The notes under the pieces are model-generated. The model saw nothing but the letters and a program-made list of their open reading frames with translations. It made no database searches and was not told the origin of the DNA. From Diplosphaera chodatii (Eukaryota > Chlorophyta > Trebouxiophyceae > Prasiolales > Stichococcaceae): a DNA stretch of 64,000 bases. This document shows positions 58,337-64,000 of the stretch, piece after piece (positions within the stretch are counted from its first letter, which is position 1; the number at the start of each line of letters is the position of its first letter). The stretch is from assembly GCA_032358165.1 (NCBI GenBank), contig JAALGY010000057.1:1178001-1242000 (forward strand), in the 5' to 3' direction. Position numbers and translations under genes: made by a program.

Positions 58337-59807
58337 TCAGCGTGAGACGGTACTCATAACGCCCTGAAAGCACGTCTTAACCGCCGACCAGAGCATGTAG
58401 AAGATATACCGCATGCCACCTGTCCCGCCTGTGAAAAACAGAATCGAATCAGTGCACATGACGAAAAAGGGATGAGCTCATCCGTTGCTAAGCTTCAGCA
58501 TGATCTCGGTGTCATTCTGCGTGCGACCACACATCTGCAAGCGTATATAGGCAATGATTAGGCTGCTCACCTGGGAAATAGCTCATGAGGTAGTACAGCA
58601 GAGCCACCACCTGCAGATGTCAGCAAAAGCTCAGCACCGCTCAGCTGCACCACAGGCGGGGCAGCACGACACACAGAGCTGCACACACGCCAAGCAAACG
58701 GACCTGTATGCCGCAGCAGATCAGTGACATGATGTAGCTGTGCATGATCAACGCTGCGTACAGGGTCGCACCCATGCTGCCAAGATACCCTGCAAACCGT
58801 AGCAGTGCAATTCAATGCAGAACTACAGCAACACCAGAGGCAGCTTGGCAGTTGCAACACATGCACAGGAACTATGCTGCAACACTGAAGGTGCTGCGAC
58901 TCGGCTGACAGGCGGGGAGGGAGGGTACGCACCAATGCTGAACAGCAGGCGCTCCTTTTCCATCATGTACTTCAGCTGCGTCTGGAAGCCCTTGAGCGCA
59001 AAGAAGCTGGCCATCATGAGCGCCGACCCGAGCGTGAAGGCTGACGCAAACTTTGCTGGTGCCTGCAGGTCCGGGCACAGACTGCATCGGTGTTGTGCTA
59101 GTCCCCTGCCGACGCAATGCTCCAGCGCAGAGTCAAGTTGATGCTCAGCATGAGAGTGCACACCAGGGTGATGACTGGCAGAAACACTGTGATCGACACA
59201 AAAAGGAAGAAGACGCCAGCGCCCATGAAGGCCGCAAAGTAGGTGAACTGCGCCGCAGACGGCATACTGCGCAGCAGGACAATTGTGCATGTTGTCACAG
59301 TGGATGCAGTTGTGAAGCTCGTTCCCCAATATGGATGGGGCAGCAGCCGTACAGTACTGCAACCCCAGCCGGCTCACAATGATGTGGCGGAGGTGGCCCC
59401 GCCGCTGATGGTGGCGCCTGCTGTGCTGATGCCCGAGCGCGCGGCACTAAGCGAGCTGGAGAACGCGTTGCTGAGGGTTGCGCCTGCACCACGGCACATG
59501 TGCAGCACTTGCAGTGTGGAGCTCCTTTGGCGACAGCCCGCGAATTGCGTGCAGCTGATCTGTGGCTGGTGGTGCTTCACAAAGTGTGCAGAGACTGTTT
59601 CGGTGTGCACACTGCGGATAGTCAGCGGTGTGCATACTGCGGATAGTCACCTCCGGCCTCCATCTGGCCCATGAGGCGGTCACTCTGCGTCGGCGGCGCG
59701 CTGTCGCTGCTGTACTTCTGCCACTCGCCAAGCACTGACTCTGGTGCCTCCGCAAGAGTGGGCTGGCCGCCTGGCCACAGTGCCCTGAAGCGATCCATCG
59801 CGCTCAT
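58337..59807 (-). CDS. SFT2: SFT2-like Golgi vesicle-transport membrane protein
   Basis: Seven exons join in phase (237 residues): 59807-59651, 59483-59378, 59266-59164, 59062-58933, 58789-58704, 58610-58571, 58428-58337. In the known family these four-helix proteins help fusion of retrograde vesicles with the Golgi. The N-terminus (MSAMDRFRALWPGGQP) is cytosolic and followed by a Ser/Ala/Gly/Thr-rich stretch. Four hydrophobic segments are visible: YFAAFMGAGVFFLFVSITVF; FASAFTLGSALMMASFFAL; MGATLYAALIMHSYIMSLIC; VVALLYYLMSYFPGG. The block GFQTQLKYMMEKERLLFS between helices 2 and 3 and the YFPGGTGGMRYIF end match SFT2. Intron 1 carries a 25-base tandem duplication. It is divergent from the LRR-PIN gene. 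Confidence 0.88.
59602..59651 (+). repeat. Tandem duplication, 2 x 25 bases, at the SFT2 first donor
   Basis: 59602-59626 and 59627-59651 are copies of a unit starting GGTGTGCA and containing ACTGCGGATAGTCA. The second copy abuts the first splice donor of the SFT2-like gene (donor at 59649-59650 on the minus strand), so the first copy holds a decoy of the donor-proximal sequence. Confidence 0.8.
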
Positions 59808-60368
59808 GACGAGGCTCCTCCTGTTCAGACGGGGATTTTCTGAAGCCTGTCCTGCGGCGCAGCGTCGTCAGCGGGTCTGATGTTGATGTTCGGCAGACGG
59901 CCCTTGCTTTCAGCGTTGGCAGTATCTGGATGGCGCCTCGACAGCAGTGTAAGGTTGTTAGTTCTGGTTCCCCATCCTGGAGCAGCAGCTGTCAATGTTG
60001 CCAGCGATCTGGCCTGCAAAGTTGGTCCCAATCAGAGCTAGTGCAACATCTGCGGCAGCTTCGAGGTACTCAATACACGTCAGATGAGCAGGTGAAAGCA
60101 GGCGGAATCAACAGACCTATGCAAAGTGTGCAGAGAGAATGATGAGGACGGGCGCATCACCCGTACATGGTACATCACGAAGCAAAGCACCACTAGCTTA
60201 TACATACTGTGGTTCGCATGCACATGCATCTTCTTGATTGTGAATACGGTGCCCAGCTTCTCGACAATGCTATTGCCTGTTTGCCACACATCATGCTCAA
60301 CATACTGGATTGAAGGCCTTCAGATGCGTGGTTGCTGCAGCGGCACTGCATAAGTGCCGGAAGCAGGA
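59808..60368. other. Divergent promoter region, SFT2-like / LRR-PIN gene
   Basis: 561 bases between two divergent starts. A minus-strand frame at 59825-60031 (GRLPNINIRPADDAAP) begins without ATG and has no family match, so I leave it out. Confidence 0.4.
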
Positions 60369-63300
60369 ATGCCGCCCGGCCGCGGCAGAGGGCGGACGTC
60401 AGGCGGCAGAGGCGGCCGTCGGGAGTCATCCCCTGCTGTCTCAGGCAGGAGCAGCCACGGCCAGTCATATAATGCAGTGCCGCCGCCAGCAATACTGAAT
60501 TCACCACCAGCAACAGCCGATGCGTGTGGCATGCGCAATGGGCATGGAATGTGGGGGGCGGCTACGCCAGGTCGACACTCGAATGCCACCCCACAACGCG
60601 ACCACAGGCCCAGACTTGGCCTGGGGATGCAACATGGTCAGAGGTCGCCGCTCAATGAGGCTTCAAGATCCAGCAGGGCGTCACCAGGCAAGCTGGCAGC
60701 ATCGATTATGCACTGCTGTAGGTTCGAGTCAGTGTTCCTGGTGACAACGGTGCTAGATTACTCTTCAGGTAGCTGGAATGAGGCACCAGCTGTGGATTCT
60801 GCAGGATCAGGGCGTCCCTCAAGCGTGCCACCTTTCAGCAGTCAGCATGGCCGCAGCCCTGGCAGCAGCCGCGGTGGCTGGCCTGCGGAGCAGGGCTCTG
60901 CGGGGCAGGGCGCCCAGCGTGTGGCCTTTAGCCCTGACAGAGAGCCAGGCATCTGGAAGGTGCGACACTGAAGCTGACCCACGGCGACAATGCCACTCCT
61001 CTGTGGCGGCATGCCACCTCCTGCACATGCTGATGGCGCTGACTTTGTCAATGCTGAAACAGGTGGGCCCGCCAGCCGGCACCCGATTTTCGATGGGGTT
61101 CTTACACGGCCTTGCAGCTTGGGCAGCGGCCAGGCAAGCCGCACAGCCAAACAGCGCACCACATCCCCGTGCAGCAGCCACAGAAGCACAGGCAAGTGTG
61201 TCAGCGACAGCAGCATCAGGCACGGCTGACACCAGTGAGCTTGCAGCTGTAACACAGACCCTGGCCGCGCTGCAGCACACAGATGTAGAGCAGCCAGCTG
61301 TACGGCCACAGAGCGCGGCAGTCCCCTCCATCAGTGCTCCTGTAGCAGATGGGCGCGGCAGCAACAGCCCAGACGGCTCAGCTGAAGATCTGAGGTTTGT
61401 GCCACAGCTGAATGGCAGCCAGCATCAGGGTGGCATGCCGCACGCAGGCGAAGGGCTGTCCTGGGACACAGTGGCCATTGCCAGTGCCACGGAGAGCGGC
61501 ACATCAAGCCGAGGAGCGGAGGCCGATGAGCTGCGGGACGATGCATCGTCGGCGCCAGCACAGCAGCCAGGTACACACCGTGGTGAGGAGCACTGCAATT
61601 TTGAGCTAAGTCGTGTAGTCTGACCGCAGGCACTGACGCCGTCAACATCATCTTCAGATGCTACGCCGCACCTCTTCAACTCCTTGCTGTCTGTTTGTGC
61701 AGACAGCGGGCCGAAGCCGGTGCAGGTCTCGCTGCGGCTGGAGGGCATGGCGCTGAACGACACCGAGGCGCAGCTGCTGGCGGCGTGGGTGGCCGCCAAT
61801 GCTGCGCTGGTGACGGTGCGAAAGCTGTGGTTGTTCGACAATCGGCTGGGCGATGAGGGCGCCGCCGCCTTGGCGCCCATCCTCGCCAGCGACCAGCTGC
61901 TGGAGGTATGGCACCTGCTGCACCTGACGGCAGTTCCCTGGCTTACCAAGCACTGCAGTCTGCTGAATTGTTGACGCCAAAAAGGTTCAGCAGCAGATGA
62001 TTGGCAGGCAGCTGCTGGTCTTGAAGCTGCTGTGGATTTTGCACCACGCCAGTCAGCGCGCTGCACCATGCCGCAGGTGCACCTGTCGCACAACATGATA
62101 GGGGCGGAGGGCGCCGCGGCGCTGGTGCGGGCGGTGCCGTCGCCGCCGCTGCGGGGTGGGAGCGCGCAGCGGCAGCGGCAGTGTGGGCCGTGCGGCCCGG
62201 GCGGCCCGGGGCGTGGCCTCTGGTTGCGCCTGGAATGGAACCAAATTCCGGTGGGTAGCCTGGCACCCCCCTTGATCCAGCTGCTGGGTGTCTGCTTGTG
62301 TTCAGCCGAGTGCATGCTGGCACGTTCCTGCAGGATTGCTCAGTCCGTACAGGCAGCTCATGTGGCGGTCTGTTGCAGATGGAGGGGTTCAATGCATTCC
62401 TACTGGAGGAGCGGCAGAGCCGGGGGCTTGTGGTGGACGTCCCAAAGCAGCGGCCAATCGCCTTTCGCGGGCACCAGGAGACGCTCGAGTTTGCTGGTGC
62501 TGCTTCGTTCTTTTGTCAGTCACATCTCTGTACACGTGGCCAGTGGGCATGGCTCAACATTGAGGAAGTGATGGTTCTCGTGCAGATGGGCCTGCACACG
62601 TGTGCTGCCCGTGGGCATGGTGCCAGCGGCAGGCGCCAGCTGCTGCGCCGCTGCTGCTCGAGCTGAGGCAGCTCGCGTCCGACCGTGCAGCTGCAGCGGC
62701 TCCCAGTGTAGTCTCCGCAGAGGATCGGACGAAGGCAAACTCAGCAGCAGCAGCAGCAGCAGCAGCGCAGCGGGCGCAGCCGCCGGTGCCTGCAGCTGGC
62801 GGACCTCCGGGCACTGGGCCGCTGCTCCTGCTGCCCGACACGAGCGCGCTGCTGCAGATGCTGGGCTGCCGGGCAGGCCCCACGGCTGCGCCCTGCCCCC
62901 TCACGCTGCAGCACATGGAGGTGCAGCACTAGTTGCTGTGTTGTCACACCCCGAACTGGTTGCAGACATCCATGGGTGGACACTTCAAGGCAGGTGCATA
63001 AGGCCATGCGTGTGGTACCGTGCGCACAGGAGCTGGCGTCGGCGGGGCGCTTTGGGCGGGCGCTGCCCCCGGCCGAGCAGACATTCCTGCTGCTGACCGA
63101 CTCGGTCGCCAAGCAGCTGGACGCGCTCAAGAACGACGCGGCGCTGTCCCCCGCGGTCCGCAGGTTCCTGGGGAAGGGCCTCGACGCCTGCGGCCCGGCA
63201 GGTGGGATCCTGTCTCGGCCAATATCAATACCCTCGTCTGCTGTGGCACAGCCAGATGCCCGCTCCATGATTTTGCTGCAATTCCATGGCTGTGCAGGGT

Positions 63301-63967
63301 GTTGAGCGGACCATCCTGCTGCTTGTGTCACTGCAGGGCTGGACTTTCTGACGATGCTGGGCGGGCACGAGGGTGAAGGCCTGGTGGTTGAGGCCGACGC
63401 CGAGGTGGCCGGCTCCCGCTCCCAGTGGATCGCCGACAACGGCCAGAGGGTGCGCATTGTGTGCTGCCTGTGCCAGTAGTGCGGGTGTCATTTGCCCGGC
63501 ATTGCTTGTACTGCTGCACAAGTTCAGATATGCCCGAGGTGACCCATGACTCGATGTGACTTGCATGCCATTGCAGGTGGACGCCAAGATAGTGGAGGTG
63601 TGCCCTGAGCCAGCACCTGCCTACTGATGCACAGCATTCCGATGTTCATGCAATATTGCCCACAGCTATGTGCTTGCGCAGCATCAGCAAGACCAACGCA
63701 TGCCACTGCTGCAGGTGGGGCTGTTCTTCCAGGACGAGCTGACGGCCGCCGCGGGGAGCACTTCGAACGGTGGTGACGACACCGCATCGCACCCCATGCC
63801 CGTGGTGCTGCTGTCAGAAGACCGTGCGCAGCTGAGCCTCGCACGCAGCCATGGCTTGCCGGCAGCCAAGCTGTCTGCCCTATCACAACTGCCAGCGGCA
63901 CTTGCTCGGCAACAGCCGCTGTCATCTTCGCTGCTGCGGCAGACTCTATTGCCAGCTGCAACAACAG
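60369..63967 (+). CDS. Leucine-rich-repeat plus PIN-domain nuclease protein (3' end beyond window)
   Basis: Exons 60369-60959, 61063-61570, 61703-61905, 62077-62250, 62379-62496, 62586-62920, 63030-63201, 63337-63449, 63577-63597, 63715-63967 join in phase (about 830 residues so far); a donor at 63968 shows it continues. The start MPPGRGRGRTSGGRGG is an RGG-type, RNA-binding-like segment, followed by a long Ser/Ala/Thr-rich region. Two ribonuclease-inhibitor-type LRR units follow (LRLEGMALNDTEAQLLAAWV; LWLFDNRLGDEGAAALAPIL; VHLSHNMIGAEGAAALV; LWLRLEWNQI). Then comes a PIN domain: first acidic strand LLLLPDTSALLQML, FLLLTDSVAKQLDALK with the second acidic residue, and VVLLSEDRAQLSLARSHGLP with the third. 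PIN domains are Mg2+-dependent RNases (SMG6 or SWT1 type). The combination suggests RNA surveillance, which is inference. A CAG repeat near 62743-62767 encodes polyalanine. Confidence 0.72.
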
Positions 63968-64000
63968 GTAAACCTGCCGGGCTGTCTCTTAATGTTCCCA

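Noticed and set aside
59825..60031. Small minus-strand frame GPTLQARSLATL
   Set aside because: Begins with TTG, overlaps a promoter region and has no family support.
60715..60735. GGTTCGAGTC, resembling a tRNA B box
   Set aside because: No matching acceptor, D or anticodon stem around it, and it lies inside a coding exon.
60778..61623. 281-codon plus-strand frame
   Set aside because: Its second half is a real exon of the LRR-PIN gene, but its first half is out of frame with the first exon and crosses the intron 60960-61062.
1..64000. CRISPR arrays, insertion sequences, bacterial operons or viral genes
   Set aside because: No direct-repeat/spacer arrays, no transposase, integrase, capsid or polymerase motifs were seen; all recognised genes are intron-rich nuclear genes.

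Overview
The window is nuclear DNA of a green alga (Chlorophyta; a trebouxiophyte of the Chlorella/Coccomyxa kind is my best guess, inferred and not proven). Genes are split into many short, GC-rich exons by GT-AG introns of roughly 70-400 bases, with a few GC-AG introns. TGTAA, the chlorophyte polyadenylation motif, lies behind several stop codons. The gene set mixes plant-like plastid proteins (a fused APS reductase, a thylakoid-lumen pentapeptide protein, a RecN homologue), a six-domain multicopper ferroxidase of the algal FOX1 type, a pantothenate kinase fused to a DUF89 phosphatase, and a SnRK2-type kinase. There is no bacterial gene organisation, no CRISPR array and no recognisable transposon. 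I rebuilt genes by joining exons at splice sites with matching phase and conserved motifs. Most models are in phase from start to stop; doubtful junctions are named.

Layout: 35-1605 (+) end of a UTP13/TBL3 WD40 protein; 2336-4021 (+) unknown protein; 4733-6797 (+) uracil-DNA glycosylase; 7423-10024 (-) SnRK2-like kinase; 11139-16582 (-) oligopeptidase B with a C-terminal membrane anchor; 17341-19858 (+) APS reductase; 20525-29290 (+) multicopper ferroxidase, 39 exons; 30029-31221 (+) lumenal pentapeptide protein; 31588-34595 (-) MATE transporter; 35014-37406 (-) unknown Ala-rich protein; 37891-41925 (-) RecN; 43154-45922 (+) membrane-anchored SGNH/PC-esterase-like protein; 46226-52089 (-) pantothenate kinase-DUF89 fusion, 25 exons; 52546-55234 (+) glutamate 5-kinase with PUA domain; 55906-57216 (-) tail-anchored coiled-coil protein, 5' end open; 57662-58198 (+) profilin-like protein; 58337-59807 (-) SFT2-like Golgi protein; 60369 to the window end (+) leucine-rich-repeat plus PIN-nuclease protein, 3' end outside the window.

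The genes are housekeeping and organelle functions and do not form one pathway; several neighbours are divergent pairs with short shared upstream regions. The most notable observations are: (1) the ferroxidase, whose trinuclear-copper motifs sit in cupredoxin domains 2 and 3, not 1 and 6 as in ceruloplasmin; (2) an oligopeptidase B ending in a membrane helix and a glutamine-rich tail; (3) a long low-complexity insertion inside the DUF89 domain of a kinase that keeps its catalytic residues; (4) loss of one redox cysteine in the glutaredoxin-like domain of APS reductase; (5) an LRR-PIN fusion; and (6) recurrent GC-AG introns.
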